Assembly: GCA_900555465.1 (NCBI GenBank)
Contig: USLE01000092.1
Location: 1 to 6,053, forward strand
Direction of reading: 5' to 3'
Origin: an uncultured Butyricicoccus sp.
GTDB lineage: Bacteria > Bacillota > Clostridia > Oscillospirales > Butyricicoccaceae
Length of the DNA stretch: 6,053 nucleotides
In this document: in pieces, positions 1 to 5,219 of the stretch
Layout of the letters: each line of letters begins with the position of its first letter
Position numbering within the stretch: the first letter of the stretch is position 1
Program-made: the position numbers and the translations under genes
Notes under the pieces: model-generated
What the model saw: the letters and a program-made list of their open reading frames with translations, nothing else
What the model was told of the DNA's origin: nothing
Databases searched by the model: none

Positions 1-146
1 GCTTGGCCGGAAGAGGTGAGCATGGCGGCGGTGCCGCCCTCCAGCTCGCAGATCTTGGCGGCCACATAGTCGTTGGTGGGGTTCTGGAGGCGGGTGTAGA
101 AGTAGCCGTTGGCCTCCAGGTCAAAGAGCTTACCCATGTCCTCGCT
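1..146 (-). other. Internal fragment of O-acetylhomoserine sulfhydrylase (MetY-like), fused in frame to the ABC ATPase
   Basis: From about residue 492 of the ATPase frame onward, the translation carries GYFYTRLQNPTND and AAMLTSSGQ. These are hallmark stretches of the N-terminal third of O-acetylhomoserine aminocarboxypropyltransferase, a PLP enzyme of methionine/cysteine synthesis. In that family they follow a segment like STTFKYxTSEDMGKLFDLEA. The first roughly 45 residues of the enzyme are missing, and the rest lies left of position 1. The two proteins meet at K488-Y-A-T-S-E, a run that could belong to either. Third positions here are almost all G or C (38 of 42 codons from CTC at 128-130 leftward), and proline is CCC, while the ATPase part uses mainly CCG and many codons ending in A or T. 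I infer a chimeric junction. It is not a functional enzyme as seen, because the PLP-binding lysine region is not included. A natural bifunctional fusion is very unlikely. Confidence 0.85.
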
Positions 147-1619
147 GGTGGCGTATTTGAGAATCAGTTCGGACGAGAAGTCCTTGCGGTCCACGATGGC
201 GGTCATCGTGCCCTCGTGCATAACGACGATGCGGTCGGACATGCCCATGACCTCCGGCAGCTCGCTCGAGATCATGATGATGGCCTTGCCCTCGCCCGCC
301 AGCTTGGTGATCAGCGAATGGATCTCTGCCTTTGCGCCTACGTCGATGCCGCGGGTCGGCTCGTCTACGATCAGGACATCCGGATCGGTCAGCAGCCAGC
401 GGCCTACAAGGACCTTCTGCTGGTTGCCGCCCGACAGGTTCTGGATCGGGGTGTCGATCGACGGCGTTTTTGTATTCAGCTTCTTTACATATTCCTCGGT
501 GTCCTCGCGCACCTTTTTATGATTGAGCGGGAAACCGTATTTTTTCAGGTTTGCCAGCACCGTGTTGTCCTTTACACTCAGCAGGCCGACGATACCGTTG
601 CCGCGGCGGTCCTCGGTCAGCAGGCCGATCTTGTTGGCGATCGCGTCCTCAGGTGACTTGATATGCAGCTCCTTGCCGTCCTTGAAGATCTTGCCGCCGG
701 TTACCGTGCGCATGCCAAAAATGGCCTCTGCTGTTTCGGTACGTCCTGCGCCTACCAGCCCGGCCATGCCCAGAATCTCGCCGCGGTGCAGTTCGAACGA
801 GACATTCTTTACAGCGCGTCCGGCCGACAGGTTTTCAACTTTCAGAACAGTGTCTCCAATCGGGCAGTCCACCTTGGGGAACATCGATGTTACCTCGCGG
901 CCTACCATCAACTGGATCACCTTATCGACGTTCAGATTCTCCGCACGGTCGGTCGTGATGTACTCGCCGTCGCGATAGACGGTGATATCGTCCGAGATGC
1001 GGAAAATTTCGTCCATCTTATGGGAAATATAGATGATTGCTACGTTTTTCGCCTTCAGCTCCGCGATGATGCGGAACAGGTGCTCTACCTCCGCGTCGGT
1101 CAGGGACGAAGTCGGTTCGTCCATGATGACGATGCGGCTGTCATAGGAAACCGCCTTGGCGATCTCCACCATCTGCATCTTTGCAACCGTGAGGTTGCCC
1201 ATCTTCTCATCCGGATCGACATCCAGATTCAGTTTCTTGAACAGCTCAATGCTGTCGTTGCGCATTTTCTTATGATCGACGATCAGGCCCTTGCGGGGTG
1301 CGCGCCCCAACCAAAGGTTTTCACAGACGCTTCGCTCCGGAACAGGCGAAAGCTCCTGATGGATCATGGAAATACCCGAGTTGAGCGCTTCCAGTGTATT
1401 CTTAAAACGGACCTCTTTGCCTTCAAATATGATCTTGCCCGAGGTAGGCGGATGGATACCGATCAGGCATTTCATCAGCGTCGACTTGCCCGCGCCGTTC
1501 TCGCCCATCAGGGTGTGGACGGTACCCGGGCGCACTTTGAGCTGCACGCCCTTGAGTGCACGCACGCCGGGGAAATCCTTGACGATATCGGTCATCTCCA
1601 GGATATACTCTTGACTCAC
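1..1619 (-). CDS. Sugar ABC transporter ATP-binding protein (MglA/RbsA/XylG type), 3' end chimeric and running off the window
   Basis: Double-ATPase subunit of a CUT2 monosaccharide importer; it powers uptake at the inner face of the membrane with a permease and the adjacent binding protein. The frame opens at GTG (1619-1617), preceded by GGGGTGA at 1626-1632 with a 6-base spacer; the N-terminus SQEYILEMTDIVKDFPGVRAL is typical of the family. First ATPase domain: Walker A GENGAGKST at residues 39-47, signature LTVAKMQ at 143-149, Walker B with D167-E168. Second domain: the family's degenerate Walker A GLVGAGR at 287-293, intact signature LSGGNQQK at 395-402, Walker B with D419-E420. The normal protein should end near residue 490-500, at about ELILKYAT. 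Instead the frame stays open for at least 539 codons, and the extra residues resemble O-acetylhomoserine sulfhydrylase, not a transporter. Which sugar is carried (ribose, galactose, xylose, inositol) cannot be told. No stop codon is visible. Confidence 0.93.
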   Translation of the reverse strand, partial: MSQEYILEMTDIVKDFPGVRALKGVQLKVRPGTVHTLMGENGAGKSTLMKCLIGIHPPTSGKIIFEGKEVRFKNTLEALNSGISMIHQELSPVPERSVCENLWLGRAPRKGLIVDHKKMRNDSIELFKKLNLDVDPDEKMGNLTVAKMQMVEIAKAVSYDSRIVIMDEPTSSLTDAEVEHLFRIIAELKAKNVAIIYISHKMDEIFRISDDITVYRDGEYITTDRAENLNVDKVIQLMVGREVTSMFPKVDCPIGDTVLKVENLSAGRAVKNVSFELHRGEILGMAGLVGAGRTETAEAIFGMRTVTGGKIFKDGKELHIKSPEDAIANKIGLLTEDRRGNGIVGLLSVKDNTVLANLKKYGFPLNHKKVREDTEEYVKKLNTKTPSIDTPIQNLSGGNQQKVLVGRWLLTDPDVLIVDEPTRGIDVGAKAEIHSLITKLAGEGKAIIMISSELPEVMGMSDRIVVMHEGTMTAIVDRKDFSSELILKYATSEDMGKLFDLEANGYFYTRLQNPTNDYVAAKICELEGGTAAMLTSSGQ

Positions 1620-1625
1620 TGCTTT

Positions 1626-1632
1626 TCACCCC
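1626..1632 (-). promoter_or_regulatory. Ribosome binding site deciding the GTG start of the ABC ATPase
   Basis: GGGGTGA (minus strand) pairs with the GGTGA side of the anti-Shine-Dalgarno sequence and sits 6 bases before GTG 1619-1617. The next in-frame ATG (codon 9, inside YILEMTD) has no such site and would remove residues conserved in the family. Confidence 0.6.
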
Positions 1633-1656
1633 AATATCTCTGCGTTTTTTGTTTTA

Positions 1657-1686
1657 GGAAAGGGACATATTAAAATGTCCCTTTCC
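1657..1686 (-). promoter_or_regulatory. Intercistronic hairpin between binding-protein and ATPase genes
   Basis: Perfect inverted repeat: GGAAAGGGACAT at 1657-1668 and ATGTCCCTTTCC at 1675-1686, with a 6-base loop. It starts 17 bases after the stop codon of the binding-protein gene and ends 37 bases before the ATPase start. On the minus strand it is followed by TAAAACAAAAAACG, not a T-tract, so it is not a standard intrinsic terminator. Known analogues (for example the malE-malF intergenic hairpins) protect the upstream message from 3' decay so that binding protein is made in excess over ATPase and permease; that role is inferred here. Confidence 0.7.
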
Positions 1687-1703
1687 CAATGCCGTCGTGT
1701 GTT

Positions 1704-2726
1704 TTATTCGTAGTCTGCGACATTCTCCGCAGTGACAGGCTCGAACGGAACCCATACGATGTTGCCGGTCTCGTCGGTCTCGTAATCGGTGCCGTCGTTG
1801 ATCGCGTTGCCCTCGATCAGGTTAACAGCCGCCTGTACAGCGCCGTAGCCCTGGCCGTTTGCATCCTGGAACACGGTCATTGCGAGCGTGCCGTCCTTGA
1901 TCGCCTGAACGCCGTCAACCGTTGCGTCAATGCCGACGATCGGGATCGAGGTCGGGTCAAGGCCCTGTGCGGTCATCGCTTCCACAGCGCCGAGCGCCAT
2001 CGCGTCGTTGTTGGCGATGATGCAGTCGAACTCAGTGGTGGTCAGCAGCGGGGAGATCATATCCATCGCTACTGCGCGGTCATAGTCGGCTACCAGCGGA
2101 GCCGCCGCTTCGATCGGGTTGAGGCCGCCGTCCTTCATCGCCTGGATAACGGAAGCCGAACGCTGCTCGGTATGTACCAGACCCAGCGTGCCCTGGAGCA
2201 TCAGGTAACGAACATCGGTCTGGCCCTTTTCCTTAAAGTAGTTAGCGAGGAACTCGCCCTGATAGCCGCCGGACTGGTTCTCGTTGGAAACAACGGCTGC
2301 GGAGCTTCCTGCGGTCAGCACGGAGGTGTCCTCCGGTACGCGGTTAACGAATACGACCTTCATGTCGCCGGCCGCCTCGATGCACTGCTGTGCGGTAGCC
2401 GCGTCAACCAGGTTGATCAGAACTGCATCGTCACCCGCATTGCGTGCAGACTCGATGAACTGGAGCATCTTGCCGGTGTCGTTCTGCGCATCCTGCGTTG
2501 CCAGGGTGACGCCCGCCTCTTCCGCCGCAGCCTGTGCGCCGGCTTCCAGCGTGCTCAGGAACTCGTCGCGCAGCGACATGATCAGCGTCATGCTGTAGCC
2601 GTCGCCGCTCTCAGCGGTCTCGCCGCCCTCCGGAGCAGTGGTCTCGCCGCTGGTGCTGCCGCAGCCCGCGAGCATGGAAACCATCATCGCCGAGGTCATC
2701 AATGCTGCAAGAAGTCTTTTTTTCAT
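1704..2726 (-). CDS. Sugar ABC transporter substrate-binding lipoprotein (periplasmic-binding-protein type 1 family)
   Basis: Extracellular lipid-anchored receptor that captures a monosaccharide and delivers it to the ABC importer. The 340-residue product starts with KKR, then a hydrophobic signal segment and the lipobox LAGC (19-22), so C22 should be lipidated. A Gly/Ser/Thr/Glu-rich linker follows (about 23-43). The mature part has the two-lobed type 1 fold of the RbsB/MglB group: the first beta strand around YSMTLIM (44-50), VNR at 117-119, HTEQR at 165-169 (R169 in the place where this family contacts sugar hydroxyls), ANNDAMALG at 218-226, GID at 245-247 and Q267 near the hinge. The length is normal for the family. 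The start ATG has GAGGGAGA at 2731-2738, 4 bases upstream. It is the first gene of the transporter operon, followed by a hairpin and the ATPase. The ligand cannot be assigned from sequence alone. Confidence 0.95.
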   Translation of the reverse strand: MKKRLLAALMTSAMMVSMLAGCGSTSGETTAPEGGETAESGDGYSMTLIMSLRDEFLSTLEAGAQAAAEEAGVTLATQDAQNDTGKMLQFIESARNAGDDAVLINLVDAATAQQCIEAAGDMKVVFVNRVPEDTSVLTAGSSAAVVSNENQSGGYQGEFLANYFKEKGQTDVRYLMLQGTLGLVHTEQRSASVIQAMKDGGLNPIEAAAPLVADYDRAVAMDMISPLLTTTEFDCIIANNDAMALGAVEAMTAQGLDPTSIPIVGIDATVDGVQAIKDGTLAMTVFQDANGQGYGAVQAAVNLIEGNAINDGTDYETDETGNIVWVPFEPVTAENVADYE

Positions 2727-2763
2727 GTTTTCTCCCTCAACTTTCTCTTCGGTTTTTCAAGCT

Positions 2764-2792
2764 CCGTGCGCGTTCACGGTTTTTGGAACGCG
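2764..2792. promoter_or_regulatory. Candidate LacI-type operator with overlapping dyads downstream of the transporter promoter
   Basis: Two overlapping perfect dyads are present. CCGTG (2764-2768) and CACGG (2775-2779) flank 6 bases and are centred on a CG step (2771-2772), as LacI-family operators usually are. CGCGTTC (2769-2775) and GAACGCG (2786-2792) flank 10 bases. Both lie between the inferred transcription start (about 2811) and the binding-protein ATG, where a bound repressor would act as a roadblock. The second pair could instead form an RNA hairpin in the leader. Assignment to the neighbouring LacI protein is inference. Confidence 0.4.
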
Positions 2793-2817
2793 ACATTTCC
2801 GCTTGTCATGCTTTAGT

Positions 2818-2844
2818 TTTATACCATTTCCACCCTGCCGTCAA
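2818..2844 (-). promoter_or_regulatory. Promoter of the sugar transporter operon (extended -10)
   Basis: Read on the minus strand: -35 TTGACG (2839-2844), 15-base spacer, -10 TATAAA (2818-2823) directly preceded by TGG (2824-2826), an extended -10 element. The short spacer is compensated by the TGn motif. A-rich tracts just upstream of the -35 (minus-strand reading of 2846-2864) resemble an UP element. Transcription would start near 2811, leaving a leader of about 85 bases before the binding-protein ATG. Confidence 0.6.
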
Positions 2845-2936
2845 CCCTTTTTTCCATTTTCCCCAAACTGCACAGGGAATCCCGCCCCTTATTTCACATG
2901 ATGACTACACAAAATTGTAATCCTGATGAGATTGAC

Positions 2937-2975
2937 AGTCCGGCCTCCCATGCAGTTATGCAAAAATACCGGACT
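2937..2975. repeat. Inverted repeat / potential stem-loop AGTCCGG-N25-CCGGACT
   Basis: Perfect 7-bp arms at 2937-2943 and 2969-2975. Inside the 25-base loop, TGCA at 2951-2954 and at 2959-2962 could form a small inner stem. There is no T-tract at the required distance, so it is not a terminator on either strand. It may be a spaced binding site or part of a structured transcript. Confidence 0.4.
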
Positions 2976-2977
2976 TA

Positions 2978-3008
2978 CGCTGCTGTTTTTCCCTTCGCGG
3001 CCGCAGCG
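2978..3008. repeat. Second small inverted repeat CGCTGC-N19-GCAGCG
   Basis: Perfect 6-bp arms at 2978-2983 and 3003-3008, three bases (2975-2977, the first of them the end of the preceding arm) from the previous stem-loop. The arms are short, so chance is a real alternative. It is listed because it sits directly beside the stronger dyad in an otherwise gene-free stretch. Confidence 0.25.
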
Positions 3009-3204
3009 CCATACATACCATGCCGTTTTCCCTATTTTCTCGTTTTTATTGCGGTTTTTCGTTATTTTTTCAAAATTCTGCACTTTATATTCGCCATTTA
3101 TGTGTCATGCAGTTCTTCCCCCGCGCAGTCTACCGTCCGTTTTTTCTGAAAAATAAATTTCATTTCCGTGCACGAGCACAATTTAATAAATAGATTATTT
3201 TTTC

Positions 3205-3241
3205 TTGAATTGTAGACTTTATCGCCCTTATATGTTACAAT
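3205..3241 (+). promoter_or_regulatory. Promoter of the LacI-AraC regulator operon
   Basis: The best reading is an extended -10, TGT-TACAAT (3233-3241), five of six bases matching TATAAT plus the TGn element, placing the transcription start near 3248. Upstream, TTGAAT (3205-3210) pairs with TATATG (3229-3234) at 18 bases as an alternative, and TTGTAG (3210-3215) is a poor -35 for the extended -10 (20 bases). The leader to the TTG start would be about 45 bases. Confidence 0.5.
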
Positions 3242-3242
3242 T
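3208..3242. promoter_or_regulatory. Candidate operator: AATTGTA-N21-TACAATT dyad overlapping the regulator promoter
   Basis: Perfect 7-bp half-sites at 3208-3214 and 3236-3242 bracket the promoter, the second covering the -10. The same half-site AATTGTA recurs at 2913-2919, and a near copy CACAATT is at 3177-3183. This suggests, without proving, autoregulation by one of the two regulators. AT-rich composition makes chance matches plausible. Confidence 0.35.
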
Positions 3243-3283
3243 TAATCAAAATTCCAGCGAGAAATAAAATCTTTCACGGAATC

Positions 3284-3298
3284 GGGGTGTGTGAATTG
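3284..3298 (+). promoter_or_regulatory. Ribosome binding site and TTG start of the LacI regulator
   Basis: GGGGTG (3284-3289) is followed by 6 bases and TTG (3296-3298). It has the same form as the site before the GTG start of the ABC ATPase (GGGGTGA, 6 bases, GTG). The alternative in-frame GTG at 3287 would have only a weak GGA upstream and would overlap this site. Confidence 0.55.
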
Positions 3299-4345
3299 GC
3301 TATCACCATCAACCAAATCGCCGAACTCTGCGGTGTTTCGCGCGGCACGGTCGACCGTGCGCTGCATAATAAAGGGAATGTCCGCCCGGCCGTTGCGGAG
3401 CAGATCAAAAAGGTCGCTGCCGAATACGGATATACCCCCAACCGGGCCGGCATGGCGCTTTCCCGCGCCGCCCATCCCATCCGCATCGGCGTGGTGCTCC
3501 ACTCGGTACAGAACGGTTTTGTACAGGTTCTGCTCGAGGCATGCCGCCGCGAGGCGCAGCAGCTATCCGTATTCAGCACGGATACCATCTTCCGCCTGTC
3601 CCGCTCGCTCGATCCGGTCGAGCAGGTCCGCATGATAGACGATCTTGTCGATAACCACAGGATCGATGGCCTCGCCATCATGCCGCTCAACAGCTATCTG
3701 GTGGAAAACCGTCTGAACGAGCTGGCTGAAAAGAAATCCCTCCCCATTATTACATTCAACACCGATCTGCCGGAAAGCCGCCGCATCTGCTATGTCGGTC
3801 AGGACAGCGCCGCTGCCGGCCGCACCGCCGCTGCGCTGATGCGGCTCGCCACCGGCGGACACGGTCTGATATCGCCCATTGTCGGCCCCTCGGAAAACCA
3901 CAGCGCCTATACCGACCGTCTGCGCGGCTTCCAGCTTGAGCTTTGCTCCCAGCCGTCGGATATGCAGCTTCTGGTCACGCATGCCGCCAATGACGACGAC
4001 ATCGAGTGCACCTACCGCGCCACCCTGCAGCTGCTGCGCACGCATCCGGATATCGCAGGGATCTACGCCATTACATCCGGCTATGAGGGCGCATGCCGTG
4101 CGCTGATTGAAACCGGCCTTGCAGGCAAGGTGCATTTGATCCTTCACGATGAAATCGCCTCCAATCTGGAGTATGCGCGCCAAGGGGTGATTGATTTTGT
4201 GCTCGGGCAGGATGCCGAGATGCAGGGCACCCTGCCCATGCAGCTGCTTTCGGATTTCATCCATCTGCGGCATTATCCGGACAAAAAGTTCTATTACACG
4301 GATATCCGTGTGCTGTTCCGCTACAATATCGATAACCTGCTGTGA
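3296..4345 (+). CDS. LacI-family transcriptional regulator with sugar-binding effector domain
   Basis: DNA-binding regulator, probably of the divergent sugar transporter and of its own operon. With the TTG start at 3296 it is 349 residues, a normal length. The N-terminal helix-turn-helix is ITINQIAELCGVSRGTVDRA (residues 3-22). It is followed by NKGNVRPAV and YGYTPNRAGMALSR (44-57), which contains the hinge-helix leucine L55 that enters the minor groove. From I62 (IRIGVVLHS) to the end there is a type 1 periplasmic-binding-protein fold, with a likely ligand segment NTDLP at 135-139, YVGQD at 146-150, DRLRGF at 187-192 and HDE at 244-246. The recognition helix has GTVDRA where most LacI proteins have TTVSRV, a variant seen in a subset of the family. 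A longer reading from GTG 3287 adds three residues (MCE) and is possible. The stop codon lies 15 bases before the AraC gene, so the two are co-transcribed. The effector is unknown but is probably the imported sugar or a derivative. Confidence 0.92.
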   Translation: MAITINQIAELCGVSRGTVDRALHNKGNVRPAVAEQIKKVAAEYGYTPNRAGMALSRAAHPIRIGVVLHSVQNGFVQVLLEACRREAQQLSVFSTDTIFRLSRSLDPVEQVRMIDDLVDNHRIDGLAIMPLNSYLVENRLNELAEKKSLPIITFNTDLPESRRICYVGQDSAAAGRTAAALMRLATGGHGLISPIVGPSENHSAYTDRLRGFQLELCSQPSDMQLLVTHAANDDDIECTYRATLQLLRTHPDIAGIYAITSGYEGACRALIETGLAGKVHLILHDEIASNLEYARQGVIDFVLGQDAEMQGTLPMQLLSDFIHLRHYPDKKFYYTDIRVLFRYNIDNLL

Positions 4346-4360
4346 TGCAAAGGAGCCCCT

Positions 4361-5161
4361 ATGTCTGAAACCCTTCCGTCATCCCCACAGGCCCGGCTGA
4401 TCCAGCTGATCGACTCGGCCGAATCGCTGCCCCGTTTTTTCCAGTCGCTTCCCGATATCTGGTGCATGGCGGTCATCCACCGGGGCAACGTGCTGTTCTA
4501 CGTCAACGGCGGCGCCTATAATGCAGAGGCCGGTGACCTCATCCTGTTCCCGCCGCAGCTGTGCCACGCAGTCATCCCCAGCGCGGAGCGCACCCACCTG
4601 ACCACGCTGTACTTTACCGTCGCCCCCGCTCCGGAGGAGCTGCCGGACTGCACGCTGTTCTCGGTCCGCTCGCACAGCGATGTACTGTCCATCCTCAAGC
4701 TGGTGCAGAACCCCGCCATCCTGTCCCCCGCAAAGGATAAGCTGCTCGAAGCGCTGCTCATCCAGCTGCGCGTCCTGCCCAGCATCCAGCTCAGCCCGCT
4801 CCATCCCAACACGCTGCCTGCGCAGATCCTCGCCTATCTCGACGAGCATTTCCGCGAGGACATCTCGCTCGCCGACCTGTCCGCAGCCTTCCACCTGACG
4901 CACAGCCACATCATCCACATCTTCAAGCCGGTGTTCGACCTCTCCCCCATCCAGTACCTGATCCAGCGGCGCATCGGGGAGGCGCAGTACCTGCTTCTGA
5001 TCTCGGACCACACGATCAGCGACATCGCCGGGCTGGTCGGCATTTTCAACCGCAATTATTTTTACAGCTCCTTCAAAAAGCTGGTCGGCATGACCCCGAC
5101 CCTGTACCGCGCGACCTTTGCCGCGCAGCCTGCCGCTTCCGCGCCGCAGGAAAAGCACTGA
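4361..5161 (+). CDS. AraC-family transcriptional regulator
   Basis: Second regulator of the operon, likely a sugar-responsive activator. The 266-residue product has an N-terminal cupin-like sensor half (about 33-90; AGDLILFPPQLCHAVIP at 57-73 is the typical beta-barrel strand with its proline and histidine). A less conserved linker (about 91-152) follows. The C-terminal AraC DNA-binding domain has two helix-turn-helix motifs: the first in SLADLSAAFHLTHSHIIHIF (169-188), the second in TISDIAGLVGIFNRNYFYSSF (218-238), ending with the family's KKLVGMTPTLYR. The start ATG is well supported by AAAGGAG at 4349-4355 with a 5-base spacer. The gene follows the LacI stop by 15 bases and is closed by the terminator at 5172-5212. 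A short Ala/Pro-rich tail (251-266) lies beyond the domain. Which promoter it acts on is not known; the divergent transporter promoter is the obvious candidate. Confidence 0.92.
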   Translation: MSETLPSSPQARLIQLIDSAESLPRFFQSLPDIWCMAVIHRGNVLFYVNGGAYNAEAGDLILFPPQLCHAVIPSAERTHLTTLYFTVAPAPEELPDCTLFSVRSHSDVLSILKLVQNPAILSPAKDKLLEALLIQLRVLPSIQLSPLHPNTLPAQILAYLDEHFREDISLADLSAAFHLTHSHIIHIFKPVFDLSPIQYLIQRRIGEAQYLLLISDHTISDIAGLVGIFNRNYFYSSFKKLVGMTPTLYRATFAAQPAASAPQEKH

Positions 5162-5171
5162 AAAGCACAAA

Positions 5172-5212
5172 ACCGCCCCTTTTGCAGCACGCAAAAGGGG
5201 CGGTCGTTTTTT
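5172..5212 (+). terminator. Intrinsic terminator of the regulator operon, probably bidirectional
   Basis: Perfect 14-bp stem, ACCGCCCCTTTTGC at 5172-5185 and GCAAAAGGGGCGGT at 5191-5204, with a 5-base loop AGCAC, followed on the plus strand by CG and six T (5207-5212). It starts 10 bases after the AraC stop codon. Read on the minus strand, the stem is followed by TTTGTGCTTTT, a weaker T-tract that could also end the convergent transporter gene, whose stop codon is 15 bases away. Confidence 0.92.
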
Positions 5213-5219
5213 CGGTTGT

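Larger units (their letters stand above)
2845..3204. other. Long divergent intergenic region without a convincing gene
   Basis: About 360 bases between the two promoters. It is pyrimidine-rich on the plus strand near 2846-2890 and 3040-3145, and AT-rich from about 3140. Short open frames exist on both strands (for example 2898-3149 plus and 2889-3083 minus), but they lack ribosome binding sites, have low-complexity Phe/Pro/Ser-rich or Lys/Asn-rich products and resemble no family I know. It contains two stem-loops (2937-2975, 2978-3008), a small palindrome CGTGCACG at 3167-3174 and a 10-base direct repeat ACAATTTAAT (3178-3187, again at 3237-3246). It is most likely regulatory DNA; a small RNA cannot be excluded. 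Confidence 0.5.

Noticed and set aside
1..1619. Natural bifunctional ABC ATPase-sulfhydrylase fusion
   Set aside because: The enzyme part begins mid-domain without its N-terminal residues, the functions are unrelated and codon use shifts at the join; a chimera explains this better.
3..1673. Long open frames on the plus strand opposite the ABC ATPase (3-656, 663-1673)
   Set aside because: They are antisense shadows of a strongly conserved ATPase with all motifs on the minus strand; their translations resemble no protein family.
1689..2816. 375-codon plus-strand frame opposite the binding-protein gene
   Set aside because: The minus strand encodes a clear lipoprotein with lipobox and family motifs; this frame is an antisense shadow of the GC-rich third positions.
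2932..2960. Perfect -35 TTGACA at 2932-2937 as a plus-strand promoter
   Set aside because: No acceptable -10 hexamer lies 16-18 bases downstream and no gene follows within 300 bases.
2997..3004. GCGGCCGC palindrome
   Set aside because: An isolated 8-bp GC palindrome with no supporting context; treated as chance.
2889..3156. Small open frames in the intergenic region (2889-3083 minus, 2898-3149 and 2926-3156 plus)
   Set aside because: No ribosome binding site, low-complexity products and overlapping frames on both strands; more likely chance in pyrimidine-rich DNA.
3287..3289. GTG at 3287 as start of the LacI gene
   Set aside because: Not excluded, but it would lie inside the best ribosome binding site; TTG at 3296 has correct spacing and leaves the standard LacI N-terminus.
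4379..5194. 271-codon minus-strand frame opposite the AraC gene (and 3563-4273 opposite LacI)
   Set aside because: The plus strand shows both AraC helix-turn-helix motifs and the LacI domains; the antisense translations are Arg/Gly/Gln-rich and unlike any family.
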